DNA of 64,000 nucleotides from Oasisia sp. SBJ-2009 (GCA_964017155.1 OZ024858.1:24934687-24998686), one strand, 5' to 3'. Numbered from the stretch's first letter, positions 45,110 through 61,710 are shown. A program made the numbers and translations. Notes: a model not told the origin generated them from the sequence alone.

Positions 45110-45410
45110 TGTAAAGTAACAAAGACAGCTGGCGGCGAAACAGTTGGGGAAGTAGCAGACTTCCTGTAGACATTTATTGTTTCCTGGTTTCGCAAAGATG
45201 TTAGCCAGTGCATCGTTCTAGCAGGGCAAGCATGTAACAAGCTAGACCTAGAGTCGGAGACAAACATAAGAAGATCGCTCAAATAATCAATCGTATTTCC
45301 ATCGTTGATAGTAAGCCCTGTATTGCCACAATGAGCAGGTATCTCGACATGCTCACAAAATACGTGGAACGAAAACTTGACGAGACCAATATTTAATGAA
45401 GTCTCTAAAT

Positions 45411-45690
45411 GTAGAGCGCAAAGGCTCAGGAGTAGAGCTTCGGACTCTCGACTAAGAGAACCCGGGTTTGAATTGTGTGCTGCGGTGTTAAACCTTGTGC
45501 AAGTGTTTTTACAATACATTGTTCCAGTTCACTCTGCTGTATAAATGAGCATCTGGCTATAAACAGTGGTGGGTGTTTTCGCTCATTAATCGCCGCGTGG
45601 CTGGATTCTTCCCAGTGAAGTTGAGATGGTGTTTAATTGAACAGGTCTGCTAGGGTAGGAAAGTGTAAAGTTTTCTAGCAGTCCTCATTT
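45411..45690 (+). mobile_element. tRNA-derived SINE, family S1, copy 3 (3'-truncated or decayed)
   Basis: It matches copy 1 from GAGCGCAAAGGCTCAGGAGT through the B box GGTTTGAATTG to the AGTCCTC near the 3' end, with a short deletion before CGCGTGGCTGG and loss of the terminal GCGCTATATAAG. The B box carries substitutions. Confidence 0.82.
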
Positions 45691-48176
45691 TGTTTACTTT
45701 TTACGTTTTACGTTTTAAATGTCCATTGAAACAAAAAAGCATATGACTTAAAGGACAAACTCTCAAAACAGATTCGCGTGAGCCGTCTACAGTCACATGA
45801 ACGCCGTTATTAAAGCACATGCGCATCAGTGTCAACGTGTATCCTGTGGACACCCGTTTTGGGCAAAAACAGAGGAAACAGACCACCCATAATAAACAAC
45901 CGACCCATACGGTTACATCTCGTCCGCCCGGGTACTCGTCCGTACCAACCAGTAAAGATAACGATAGTAGTCATGTCATGCGTTTTAGTTGATTGATAAG
46001 GTGTTCTGCAGGAAGCGAGGGGACTTTGTAAATCCACACCCACGCACCCTCCCCTTAAAATCAACTAATTGGAAAGGGCCACCGTGAAACATTGGCCGGT
46101 ATCTACGACTTCAAGTGACGGAGTAGCCTAAATAATTACAGGGTTAAACAGACGGGTCACAATATGTTATGTTGAAAGGAATGGTTGAAATGTCATTTAT
46201 TAGTATTACTACATATCTGTGAATTGTAACTAGTTTATTATATCAAAAACTTACAACAGCTGAAACTTTATTATAGAAAGCAAATTGCGTCCATGTTTTT
46301 ACATCTACTGTGGAGGGTTAAGCTAAATTTTCCCCACAAACAATTATTACTCCATGTGGACCCTTTACGCAGTCACCCACGGTCAATGTTTTAAAAACCA
46401 TTATTAGATTTTGTATAGTTACAAAGTCCCTAATGTAAGCCGAGAATGCCCGAGATATACCATAATGTGCAAAATGTCTACGAACTTATTCATAACTTTT
46501 TCAAACGAAACTTATGGTTGTTTGACACGTACAAGAAACTACATTCTTTATCGCGATCTGTGCATTTGAAAAATACTCGCGCGCCAAGGATCGCTGCGGA
46601 TGTTTACGTGAGTGTGTGCCAGCTCTTCTCTACGACCCCCAGGCTTGTGAGGATCTTTTGAAACAGACCATTATCAAAAACGGGTATGCTCGTAGATTCA
46701 AAAATGCGTAACTGGTTAGAGAAGAGTAAAAAGCTCTAACCGGAAAACGGTAACACTGGCACAACGTCGTACGTGGCTACTAACATGTGGTCTAGATTCA
46801 TTATGTTCCCGAAACACTGACAGGGCATGTCAACGTTTAGGGAGCGTAATCAACTCATATAAGGTCCCGTGTAAAAAGCATTGGTGGAATATCCAAATAA
46901 GGATAACGCCCTCAGAAAATATTAAACTACTTCAATTATTGGCCACGAGTGTGCATATGTGACTCATTCTCAGTGATGTCATTCCGTATTGATAGGACTC
47001 GATTTCCGGATGGCGGTTGCAAGTTAGAGTTGCGTTTCAGGATGACGCACGCCAGCTTCAGCGTCTGCTTATGTTTTACGCAATGATACCATCTACACAC
47101 TGTTTTCAATTAACATATGAAAAGAAGAAATCACAGACCCTATAGTTAAGACCGGGGTTGGTTATCACAACAGTTGATTGTCACAAAGCTTCTAGTGTTT
47201 ACCCCAAATTACGAGAGTCACGGCATTGTTACTGCGGTGACCGTTTAGTGGAACTGAGCTGCTCTTAAAGAAATTGTCACGTAGATCTTGACCGATAATG
47301 AGCTGACAAATGTATAACAACATACGCATACTTCCGGTAACACCTCTCCCCTTAAGAGTAGTAGTTTGTGTGCCAAATGTTGATGAAGGGGCTGTTCGTA
47401 TCAAAACACTTGGGACTGGTTGTCACATGACTTACATATGAGAAAGAATTATAAATATATTAATTAAACAAACAGTTCGATAAATGGTATACTTTCTTAT
47501 TTTTCAGGCACACGCCAAGGTATTTTATGCTGAATGGGTCACGGTTCTAACAAAAACATTTAGCGCTTGATTAACACATACATTAATTATACTTTCATTG
47601 AGGCGTTTGGCATCGCATGCTTAGATATTTTAATATTTCTTTATAAATCTATGACACGCTAACGCCACCAGGCTCCTTTTATAATGTGTCTATCAGTGTG
47701 TCAATATTTTACTTTCGTAAATACATTACTTTTATTGCAAAGGAGAAAGAAACGAAAATTGTAACAACCAACCACGGCTCCCCTAAATGCATCACGGTCG
47801 TTTTTAAATAGTCCACAACTATGGTGTACGAGAAACGTCGTATAATAATGAGGATGTTATGATTTTTCTATGCGGTGTCCCGCTTTTTTGTTTGTTGTTC
47901 ATAAACAAATCAACCAGTGAATGTATCTGCTACAACTAGCAGAAACGTCTACAATTACTTCCAAACACGCGCTTCCTCTTATCTCTGCCTGTGGTGGCTT
48001 TACTTTTTTCGCGCCTACTCGGCAATCACGCGGTCTACCACGGCAAATAATGGCTACAAGCTCTAAAGGTGGGCAATCTAACAGAGTGTAATTGTTTGCC
48101 ACGTCAATATAAGAATATAAGTAACTCTAGATCGTTATCTCTGCGGTTAATATACGAAAGTAAAATACTGACTTAT
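45691..48176. other. intergenic DNA without recognisable genes
   Basis: I saw no exon-like conservation on either strand. TTAAAGGACAAAC at 45748 is identical to the first bases of the TTAA MITE at 13490, possibly a solo end; no partner end was found nearby. Confidence 0.45.
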
Positions 48177-48925
<749 letters not shown>

Positions 48926-50281
48926 ATGTGTTGGATCAACGATAGTGTGACTAAACCAATTATACAATTCGGTTGAACCAAATACACATTCCGTTGATGA
49001 ATATGCTGTACAATGTTACGTGCTCTATGTATCCACCGCAGGAGGTCTGCGGAGTGTCGTGAACTCACACAAAGGGGACTCAGCCTCACCAAAGCCTCTC
49101 AGCTGACCCGCTGAAATTCACACAAAACTCAACTGTACCTCTTATCAAAATACGGGGGACTAAATCTATGTTCAGCTCCCATCAAACATATGTGCAGGTA
49201 TCTATCACGTCACACATTATTTCTCGTGGTATCGATTACACTAATACGAAGATCTCCAGTGATAATCACGACAGTGGGTCGGGTACACGTGACAACTGCA
49301 AAGAGCAGAGGGGCCAACCTCTAAGGACTAAGGCTAAGTAACGTGATTTAAAAAACTAGTGTCTTTAACTACCCTACACGCGTAGGTCTGTGACTGAATT
49401 TCGACAGGTATCCGCCCGTATTCAAGACACCACACGGACCGTCTCAAGCAGTGTCTTTTCAAAAGTGTGTAAACTCACCAAGGTCACATTTCTTTTTATG
49501 CTACTCATTGTACACAGAACTTACGCCAGTGACACGTCGTTTTCGAGTACCCGCGGTGACCCTCACGCGGCCGAGTAGCCGCGCGCGCCGACCTAATTGG
49601 GCCACCGTGACCTATTTTCCCGGAAATCGTAGAAGATTCCTAGCAAATTCGAAAATTGGGATACGCTGTTTCAGCAGTACTTAGGGGCTATCATGAGGGA
49701 AATTTGCACAGTCAGCCAACAGCACTTGGACGAGAAGGTTCGGTTTGGTGACACTGACAGGTTGGTGACAATTTGTGTAGGCGTTATAACTCGGTCTAGT
49801 CGCGCGTGGTTAAACTAGCGAGCCGAAAGCCGGAACGTTATTTCGACGGCGCGCTTACTCGGATGTTGATGATATGTCTGCGGCTTAATTTGCAATGATC
49901 GTAATTGTTGCGATCAATGTTGTTCAGTTATGTTCCGTGGTAACTCTTGTGGTATTACCGGATAGCGCGGTGAGCCGCGGGCAGGAGGAAGGGTATACTA
50001 TGATGGACTGTAGTAGCTACGGGGTCGCTCGCTAACGTCGGTGGTTTTGTTGTGATTATTCCCGTACACGCTACTTATATATAATGTTGTTGCAAGCGTA
50101 ACCAGAGCGTAGTGCTGGTTTGTTGGTTTACATTTACTTAAATGTCTTAATTGTAGTTACGTTCTCGTTAGTTAGATTTCATTTAACCGAACAATTTACT
50201 TAACAACAGCAACGAAAGGAAACACGCAACGATCATGCTAGTTATATTTCAGTTTACCGGACACCTTACTTAAAACATCAT

Positions 50282-50312
<31 letters not shown>

Positions 50313-50424
50313 AACAACAACAACCAGTGTTTAACACACAACGAAACAAGTTGGTTAACGGAACGACTATTTTCTAAGAACTATTTTTATATTAATCTAA
50401 ATCTAACATGTGGCAGTAAACTAA
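48926..50424. other. intergenic DNA; includes a CAA array
   Basis: A (CAA)n tract lies at about 50280-50328. The rest shows no supported gene. The region around 49540-50000 is more GC-rich than its surroundings but contains no recognisable exon. Confidence 0.5.
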
Positions 50425-50795
50425 GGGGTCATCCATAATTATCATCATCTTTACAAGCGTACAAACCGTACGCTGGGGGGAGGGGGTATGACTTGAACGT
50501 ACGCTTTTTTTAATGTTGAAAAATAATGACAAAAACGATGTGCCCACTTATCGCTCGCTCGCTCAGCTTCACACAAGGGAGAGGTAAAGACCGCCAAAAC
50601 GAAAAGAAAATAGTGCTCGAATGATTTGCTTGTATGCTAGTGATTCATCAGAATGACGCATTATTGCGAAACATGGCAACTGTGAAACACTGTCATCATT
50701 TTCACCATTTACATTTGTACACTTTCAAGGGGGGGGGTCAGAAAAAGTGTACGGTTTGTACGCTTGTGAAAATGATGATAATTATGGATGACCCC
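50425..50795. mobile_element. Harbinger/PIF-like MITE with TAA target duplication
   Basis: The left end GGGGTCATCCATAATTATCA and the inverted right end are identical over more than 20 bases and stay similar for about 50 (CAAGCGTACAAACCGTAC in both). The element is 371 bp. TAA flanks both sides (50422-50424 and 50796-50798), the 3-bp target duplication typical of PIF/Harbinger. No ORF. Confidence 0.9.
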
Positions 50796-51014
50796 TAACA
50801 TATACCGGTTTTACGATAATTGTTATGTTATTTAGAGTTTTTTCAGCTTTAAAAAGATCGACCAATACATTTCATTTGTATTTCTATGTTAAATAAAATA
50901 TGCTTCCGTGGTATGTATAATTTCAAATGGTCAATGGATAATGATAAAAACAGGAAAACAAACTGTTATACTTAAACAAGTATATCTGCTTTGATATTAA
51001 AGAAGAGAATTTGC

Positions 51015-51595
51015 ACATATTATGAACTAAACAAAACCCACAGCTTCATTGCCGGATGGCATTCGCATTTACTCGCATCTGCAGCGTTCCCCTGGAATTC
51101 CAACATTAGATTTCTCGAAAGAGACTCCAATTCCAAGGTTATTCCTTAATATGACATGCATCAGTCATTCAAAAGCAGCAAAAAAAGTATACTTTAAGAA
51201 GTCGAGACCCGCTATACATCATGTGTCTTCACAGGTCGTCTTGACATTGAGAAGCCAACATGAGTTTGCCGAGACAATTAATTGCTCACGAACAAGCGCG
51301 CCTGAACCGAATGCGTACTAGTGCAGATAATGGTTACATATCAAATAAACAAAACCCACAGCTTCACAACCGAATGACATTCGAACAAAACATTTCCGTT
51401 AACTGAGTCCAATTGCAAGGTTATGCCTGAATAGTTTATGCAACAGCAATTCAAAATGAGCAAATAAATGCATAATTTGTCTGGACAAGTCGCGACGCGC
51501 CATATATCATGTGTTTAGGCAGGTTATCTTGACATTGAGACGCAAACGTATGTGTTTATCGAGACACCGCCCTGCTGATGAACCAATGCAGTGCA
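51015..51595. repeat. diverged tandem duplication of about 300 bp
   Basis: Unit 1 (about 51022-51330) and unit 2 (about 51345-51575) share, in order, CAAAACCCACAGCTTCA, CAATTGCAAGGTTAT-like, ATCATGTGT and TCTTGACATTGAGA. They differ by many substitutions and small indels. No function is apparent. Confidence 0.75.
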
Positions 51596-51599
51596 GAAG

Positions 51600-54876
<3,277 letters not shown>

Positions 54877-54989
54877 ATGGCGGATAGCTTCAAAGTGGAG
54901 ATTGACGCGGAAAGGGTGAAAGTGGAGAGCGAAGTGGAGAGCTCTACCGGGGAGAGCGACTACTGTCCGAGCAATGACGGCAGCTGCAG
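54877..54989 (+). CDS. IRF: IRF exon 1 (acidic N-terminus)
   Basis: It encodes [20 protein letters not shown] and an acidic tail ending NDGSC plus a split codon. ATG is the first in frame after stops. The donor is CTGCAG|GTAGGG, phase 2. An acidic lead before the DNA-binding domain is longer than in vertebrate IRF1. Confidence 0.75.
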
Positions 54990-57900
54990 GTAGGGCCGAG
55001 TGCCGTCTAGGCCACCTCACGCTGACCATCCGGATAACTCGGTTATGTTATGTTCATGTTTAGCGTGGCGAATATGCATCATTGTAATAGCATAACCGAT
55101 TTCATGTGTCGTCTTTCTTTGGTAAAACCCAACATTAGGATCGGTTAAAACACAAACAACGAATTCAACAATATTAATGATCTAATTTCCGAGTGGTGTG
55201 TTTGGAAAAGTCTTACGACCAGTTTGACGATATAATCTAGATTTTTGTGTTGACGATGTTTGGTGTCTTACCATTACCAAGAGTATCACTGCCGTCTTCA
55301 GCGAGGCGTCTCCGCGCTCCCCGTCGCAACGAAGGGGTCGGAAGCGACCAACTGAGGACGCCAAGTCTCGCACCCTCATGAGGCGGTGGCTGATCGACCT
55401 CATTGACGAGGGCCGGATCCACGGACTGCACTGGATCGACGACAACAGGACGTCGGTGCACATCCCCTGGCTGCACGCGTCCAGGCACACGTTCGACACG
55501 GACAAGGACTCGACGCTCTTTAGAGAGTGGGCCGTACACTCAGGTACGAACTGACAGTTGGTAGTGATAGAGACAGTGACAGTAATGGTGGTAACGGTAA
55601 TGGTAATGGTAATAATAATGGTACAGACAGTGGTAGACGTAATAGTATTGCTAGTGGCAATACCATTGGTAGTGATCAATGCTGCACCAATGGCAATACG
55701 TAGTTTTTTTACGTACAGTATTGATTAATATAATTTATAACAACGTCTTCATATTAAACACAAGTGCAGCACACTCGGTGTTGACATTTAGGAAAGCTCG
55801 CGTGTAGCGTAGGCAATACTTCTCACTCGGTTGCCTCTCGGGTGCATAACGACAACGTTGTCCCGTGCAGGCAAGTACGTGCCGGGCGAGGACGCGCCGG
55901 ACCCGAAGCGGTGGAAGGCCAACTTCCGGTGTGCCATCAACTCGCTGTCTGATGTGCGCGAAGTGAAGTCCCAGAGTTGTAAGAAGGGACACGACGCCTA
56001 CAAAGTGTACCGCTTCGACGTCGACAAGAGACTGGCGAAAAGGTTGTCCTGCTGTGCAAACGGTGAGTGTCCATTGTAGGCCGACAGAGATCTGTTAAGC
56101 ACGTTAGAGATATGTTACGCATCCCGGAGAGCAGAGTATATTGATAAATGTTTGTGACAACGTCAAAGCAATACAGCGTTGACAGAGATGGTTACGGAAG
56201 AGTTGTAATACTCTTTTATGCCGAGGATAGTTACACGCTGTTGTATATCGCACAAGTAGTAATCGTCATGATTTATTTATAATAATTACAGAATCGTTTG
56301 GCATGTCTGTGTAGCGATATCATGTTACAGTGGAAATAAAAATTTGACCATAGGTAGACATTCTTACGTCGTTTCCTCTTTCCGCGTAATTGGGATAAAT
56401 CACTCTTATCCAACTAGCTTGAGAATAACGAGTTAAGTCATACTTTTGAACACATCATCGATACCATACCGTGGCTTGTAGAACGAACGACGTCGGACGA
56501 TGTGCTGCCACCTAGTGAGAAGAAAGCGTGCAAGCGAGCCGTGCTGAACGCCGATAGACGGGCCCTCCTGGTGAATGCGAGGAGGAAGATGAACCGGGTA
56601 AGTACCTGAGTACACCGGACCATTTGTGTTACAAACAAAACTACACGCGTTGTTGCTGATCGGTTTCAAGCTCAAACTATGCCATATGAGAACAGCCGTG
56701 TTGACACATGAAGTTAAAAATCTGTTCGTCAGCGTTTCCGCTACTTGTAAGCACTGAGCCAGATACTTTGTTCATTTATGTCGGTGAGTTTTATTTTTTA
56801 CATATACGCTACGAAACAAGACATTGAAATTGACGAAAACTTCAAAATTAAAGTATTATGTAAGGTGGATAGCGGGCGTCACATTTTGGTCTTTCTCTGA
56901 GTTTCTGCTGATTGCATCCATAGGTGAACCACGTCAATGTACCAGCCATGCCGATGACACCACTGAACACGTCAACCAGTCTCACGACACCGATGGCACG
57001 AGCCAACGAGCCAGCCTATCAGATGCCACGGCCCAACGAACCAGCCTATCAGATGCCACGGCCAAACGAACCAGCCACTCCGCCGTCCATAGCCAACGAG
57101 CCAGTCATTCCTTCGACAAGAGCCAGTGAGCTAACCATCCCAATGTCCCGAACATGTGGTCCACGAACCACTGCAACGACACCACGTGTCCTCGAGCCAG
57201 CTTCTCAAGCGACACAAGCCAGCGGGTCGCCCAATGTCATCATCGATTGGCTGAAGCAGCAGCGAGACAACCACCACGACGAGACGTGCAATGACATCTC
57301 ATACGATGAGTTCGGCCGCGGCATGTCTGCGAGGCATCAGGTGCCGCCGGACGTGAAGTACGAGGGCCCCGGCTTCTACCGGCCGGCGGAGGCAGTCGTG
57401 TGTCGCGACAACGGGTATGCCTACGCCAGCGGTGTCGCCACGGACAACACGACCAATGCAGGTGGGTTTTTGTAGAAGATTTTTTGTGAATGAGAAATAT
57501 GCCTGTAATAATAATAGATACGTTAACACCGTGGGTCATAACGCAGTCGAGAAGATAAACATGGCGACATGGAGAACGAAAATCAGCAGCCATACCATGA
57601 AAGTGAGAAACCAGGGAAGAAGAGAAATAGTTCCACTGTTGTTATTGATAACCGTTGTTGTTGTTGTCGTCATTTTTGATGGTATTATTGTTGGTGTTGT
57701 TGTTGTTTTTATTATGGTTGTTGTTGTTACTATTATTATAGTTTTTGTTGTCATACTCTACGATATGTCTACATCACATGACTTAATAGCAGAAGCAGTA
57801 ACGATAAATGCCACAATTACTATTATGGCACCAGTGTTAGTGGCAGCAGAGTGACAGTGGTAGTGGCAGATGTAGTGGCAGTTGTAGTGGCAAGTGACAG

Positions 57901-59792
57901 AGACAACAGTAGCAACAAACGACAGTGGCAGAAGTAACGGAAGTACTAGTGGCAGCGATAGTGGCTGTTGTAGTCCAAGTTTGGTTTGAGAGAGGGGCCT
58001 GATTATGGATAAATGGGGCGGTTCGGTTCTGCTGGGATATCCTGTTCACCCGTTGGATTTATATACGTACCATCCTCATTGTTATCATCTGTTTTCAGGG
58101 ATGCCACAGATGACCGGAGGGTATCTGTCACGCTCTGCTATTCAACAACACACGGCGTACGATACTTCGCTGTCCCAATACAGCCTAGGTAACTATCGTT
58201 GCTTGCTTCCCGCACCTAGAGTCTAGTATACAGCATTCGTAGACTAAAGGTCTTAGGGCAAGTGCATACGAGAAATATACTCATTAAAACAGTGCCAGAT
58301 GATACGTAGTGGTTATGGCGTCTTTGTGTGAAGAAGTGAGATACATAGTAAAATGTATCACACCTCAACAATGCAACGAAAAGGAACGGATATAAGTCGT
58401 ACCTTTATCTATCAGAGGCGCTAAGGACAGAGACATAACGTTAGCTTTAATATCTCCACAATAATTTCGACTTTTGTCTCTAGTCGTGTGCCTATTTCTA
58501 GACAGTTACCTCAGTCGGTGACCATTGTGCTCGTTCTTGCAGATGTCTGCGACAGCCCAACCGGCTCCAATTGTAGCAACGACAGTGCACTTACAGACGC
58601 CAGCATCGCAGAGGTGAGCGGTCATAGGCATACGAGACCTAGGTCGTGACGTCACCAGGACGCGTATAGTAGCTTGGTATGCTGGAAGCAATATGCGTGT
58701 CTAGATGTTAATATTCATAGTTCAGTGCGCTCCTGGTGACGTCACGACGTATTTGTTCGACGTAAGCAATGTTTTAAATACTATACTCATTTCCGGGTTA
58801 TCCATATTCCTTTGCACGCTGGCGATGTTCTGATGTGTCCACTGATCTCCGTGCATGATGTAATAGAAACTATGTCTATAACACACAAAATTACCACCGA
58901 AATATATAACTGTTAAAACAATATATATTTGCCAATGCAATTTGGTATTTAATCAGCGTTAATTATTAATAATTTTCATTTTGTTTCATATGAGTTACGT
59001 TTTCTCACACAGTGAATCCTGCGTTGAATAGAAGCACGTTCTCGTTTTGTGCAACTGAAGATGTGTTTGTGCAGATATGAGATAAATGGGTTCTTGACGG
59101 GGTTTAGTTGCTTAATGTAATAATTATTGTCTTTCAATCGCAGATGATTGACGAATGGCAGGCAGAATCATCGCCGCCCAAACTGGAAACTGGCGGGAAA
59201 TGGTTTATGCAACTCACATCTGTAAACATATCGATTACACCAGGTAAGTTAGATAACCCTTGCACTTTGGTTGTCAGTAACTGACGTTACTCTAATGTCG
59301 CTTGTTGTTTATGTATGCGCGCGCGCGTGCGTGCGTGCGTGTGTGAGTGAGTACGTGCGTGCGTGTGCGTGCGTGCATGCATGCATGCATGCATGCATGC
59401 ATGCATGCATGCATGCATGTATGTATGTATGTATGTATGTATGTATGTATGTATGTATGCATGTATATTTATAAACGAAAATATGTTATTGGCTGCTGGA
59501 AATGTGCATAGATTAATTTGATTGAAAACAATCTTTTCTTTCTAAATTAACAATATACGATATCTCCTAGATAGCAAGCACAATTGCGTCAAGCGTCAAG
59601 AAAACACAACATTTCTTATCAACAAATAACCTTGTTTTGTTTTACTCGTCACGATTCTTCGTGTAAGCTGAATGCCAACGTATGTGTTTTGTGTTTCCAG
59701 AGAACAACTACCTCTACCACGACATGCCTGCTCAAGTCGGCCTCACACATGCCTCTGAAGCTTGTGCAACTCACTCACGAGTCGTTGACTGA
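54877..59792 (+). CDS. IRF: interferon regulatory factor, nine coding exons
   Basis: IRFs are transcription factors that bind GAAA-containing elements and drive innate immune genes. Exons: 54877-54989, 55302-55543, 55871-56062, 56482-56597, 56924-57461, 58099-58188, 58543-58613, 59144-59243, 59701-59792. GT/AG borders and phases agree throughout (2,1,1,0,1,1,0,1), giving about 517 residues. The winged-helix DNA-binding domain is at residues about 59-160: [52 protein letters not shown]. Four of the five diagnostic Trp are present; the fourth is Phe (HTFD). Basic clusters follow, then a Pro/Thr-rich region with an 11-residue repeat. No IRF-association domain is recognisable, so it resembles IRF1/2-type rather than IRF3-9-type proteins. 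The paralogue cannot be fixed without a tree. Confidence 0.92.
55302..55543 (+). CDS. IRF: IRF exon 2 (first half of the DNA-binding domain)
   Basis: After a basic RRGRKRP stretch it encodes [34 protein letters not shown] and [14 protein letters not shown] keeps the Trp and His that contact DNA. The canonical HGWD is HTFD. The donor is CACTCAG|GTACG, phase 1. Confidence 0.92.
55871..56062 (+). CDS. IRF: IRF exon 3 (recognition helix)
   Basis: It encodes [20 protein letters not shown], then [17 protein letters not shown] and [16 protein letters not shown] carries the Arg, Cys, Asn and Ser of the recognition helix. The acceptor is CCCGTGCAG| and the donor AACG|GTGAGT. Confidence 0.92.
56482..56597 (+). 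CDS. IRF: IRF exon 4 (basic linker)
   Basis: It encodes [20 protein letters not shown] then [16 protein letters not shown]. The two basic clusters are candidate nuclear localisation signals. The acceptor is GGCTTGTAG| and the donor CGG|GTAAGT. Confidence 0.82.
56924..57461 (+). CDS. IRF: IRF exon 5 (Pro/Thr-rich, 11-residue repeat)
   Basis: The largest exon, 179 codons. [10 protein letters not shown] is repeated almost exactly from a 33-bp DNA duplication near 57003-57072, followed by NEPATPP and NEPVIPS. Later come [16 protein letters not shown] and [18 protein letters not shown]. Likely a flexible regulatory region. The acceptor is CATCCATAG| and the donor GCAG|GTGGGT, phase 1. Confidence 0.82.
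58099..58188 (+). CDS. IRF: IRF exon 6
   Basis: It encodes [20 protein letters not shown] then [11 protein letters not shown]. The acceptor TGTTTTCAG| and the donor CCTAG|GTAACT keep phase. Support is from frame continuity rather than family similarity. Confidence 0.7.
58543..58613 (+). CDS. IRF: IRF exon 7
   Basis: It encodes [20 protein letters not shown] and SIAE, a short polar segment. The acceptor is CGTTCTTGCAG| and the donor GCAGAG|GTGAGC, phase 0. Confidence 0.68.
59144..59243 (+). CDS. IRF: IRF exon 8
   Basis: It encodes [20 protein letters not shown] then [13 protein letters not shown]. The acceptor is CAATCGCAG| and the donor CACCAG|GTAAGT, phase 1. No family motif recognised. 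Confidence 0.68.
59316..59466. repeat. GCGT/GCAT/GTAT tetranucleotide tract in the last IRF intron
   Basis: A graded series from GCGT through GCAT (palindromic TGCA core) to GTAT units inside the intron between 59244 and 59700. Confidence 0.93.
59701..59792 (+). CDS. IRF: IRF terminal exon
   Basis: It encodes [20 protein letters not shown] and ends HSRVVD with TGA at 59790-59792. The acceptor is GTGTTTCCAG| with a good pyrimidine tract. A further frame-shifted ending cannot be excluded. Confidence 0.68.
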
Positions 59793-61600
59793 CTGAGGCA
59801 CTCCTGCTCGGCCACGTGTGACGGAACGAGCGAGTAAACTGTGCTCGCCCATGCGTGACGGGGCGAGTGAACGGTGCTTCGCCGTTAGCAGGTCACAGAC
59901 AGTGTGTCGTGATCGTTGTCTGGTGTGGCACAAATAGGCCACGGACAGTGTGTGTAGATTATGACCAGCGATGTCACCCACATGCCATTAACTGGGTCAG
60001 GAACAGACCGTGCTGATGTTAGATCGTTGTGGCACAGGAGGCCACGGATAGTGTGTGTAGATCGCTACTGCTATAGCCCAGCTAAACAAAACTTGTTCGT
60101 CGGTGTACGATTGCTTGGCAAGGCGAGTTGACAGTGATGCGTGGATTCTCGCAGATCTGCGTCTGGACTCGCCGCTTCGACAATCCAAGGTGTTTGGACC
60201 AGTTTGCGCCCTCCCCTTGCAGTGGATATCGCCCGCACGGGTGTAGTGTGACAACGACAGAACGAGATTACGAATGAGAGAACGAGAGCGGTCTTGTTCG
60301 CGTGTGCATATCTTTGACCACGGAAGCTACTGAATGTACGGCATTGAAACAGTTGAACTTGTGCGAACAAACGCTGTCTTGAATCGCAGCATGCAGCATT
60401 GACGGTGTAATGATTACTTAGCGATAGCACGAACATAGTTGAATTGTGTGTTTGGGCATTATGTATACTTTGTTAAAATGTTGTTAAATAATTTTTTGAG
60501 TATGTTATGTGCACGGATTTTGCATTCCTGCATTGGTGGCTATATTGTTACGTCATGTGATTGTTGCACCACGTGGACACGATGAGAGGGTAAATCATTG
60601 ACGTCAATGGGGTAAATAGTGAAACGTTATCGACTTTCATGGTTCAAAACAGCTCATGCATTATTTTTACACGTTAAGGATTGTGCCACCGTTTGGTAAA
60701 AGCTTAATGCCAACTTGTGATTTTGTTACATTTTCTATGAGCAAATGAGAATGCCTTTTTTGTTTTCAGAATGTAAAACGCGGTAAATTATTATTTTATG
60801 ATATTCTAATGCGGGAGTGTCAATATATTTTCAATACGGTAAGAATATTTCGAGCCTTCACTACACTCCCGGATGAATGTTTTGAAAGTAATGCCAAGGT
60901 TAGCATTGCAATAGTTTAAAATATTGCTAATTCCTTGTTAATTATTTATTTTAATATATTTCCAATATAGTAAAAATATACACTATATTGCGCATTTTGT
61001 TAAATGTTGTATAATTATTGTTATTTCAACACATAATTATGCTAATTATAATTACTACATTTGCATGGCGTTTTATATTATTACAAATACATAAAAATGT
61101 AATACAGTCTATTCGAATATGTAAGCTAAAATGCTTATATGCATATCTTATGATTGAAACAAAACGTCATCGCGGAAAATGTGAACACTTTATTAGCTAG
61201 CATTGAGTGTTTCTAGAATTCGTTGTCATTTTAGGGTAACTTGCGGGTACAGCGTGGGCATTTATTTTATTGGTCCGATGGGATATGTTTTGGTGATTAT
61301 GATGTATCCGAGACCATGTGCGGTTGTATTGTGATGTATGTTATTGAAACTGTTTTGTGGTTTCGCTGGCAGCTTTTCTATGTTTGTTAATGAGAATATC
61401 TTTATGCTAAGCATAGGCTTTTGGGCCTATGTCTTCAAGTTGTGATTTTTGTAGTCGCAACTTAATATTATAGTACTGACATTTTATCCAGGATTTTGTA
61501 CACGATGCGTTGGCAGCAGTTGTAATAAACGATTTGTTATCAGATGCGCGATTATAGCTGTTTATGTTGAATCGCGTCGTGCACTCACGCAAGCCGGCAC
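59793..61600 (+). other. probable IRF 3' UTR and 3' flank
   Basis: Just past the stop, GGCCACGGA(C/T)AGTGTGTGTAGAT occurs twice (about 59939 and 60041), along with related CACGTGTGACGG- and CATGCGTGACGG-containing words. AATAAA occurs at about 61527 (GTAATAAACG) and could be a distal poly(A) signal. No other gene was seen. Confidence 0.5.
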
Positions 61601-61607
61601 ACTCTCA

Positions 61608-61642
61608 AGTACGCACACGCACACACGCACACACGCATACAT

Positions 61643-61710
<68 letters not shown>

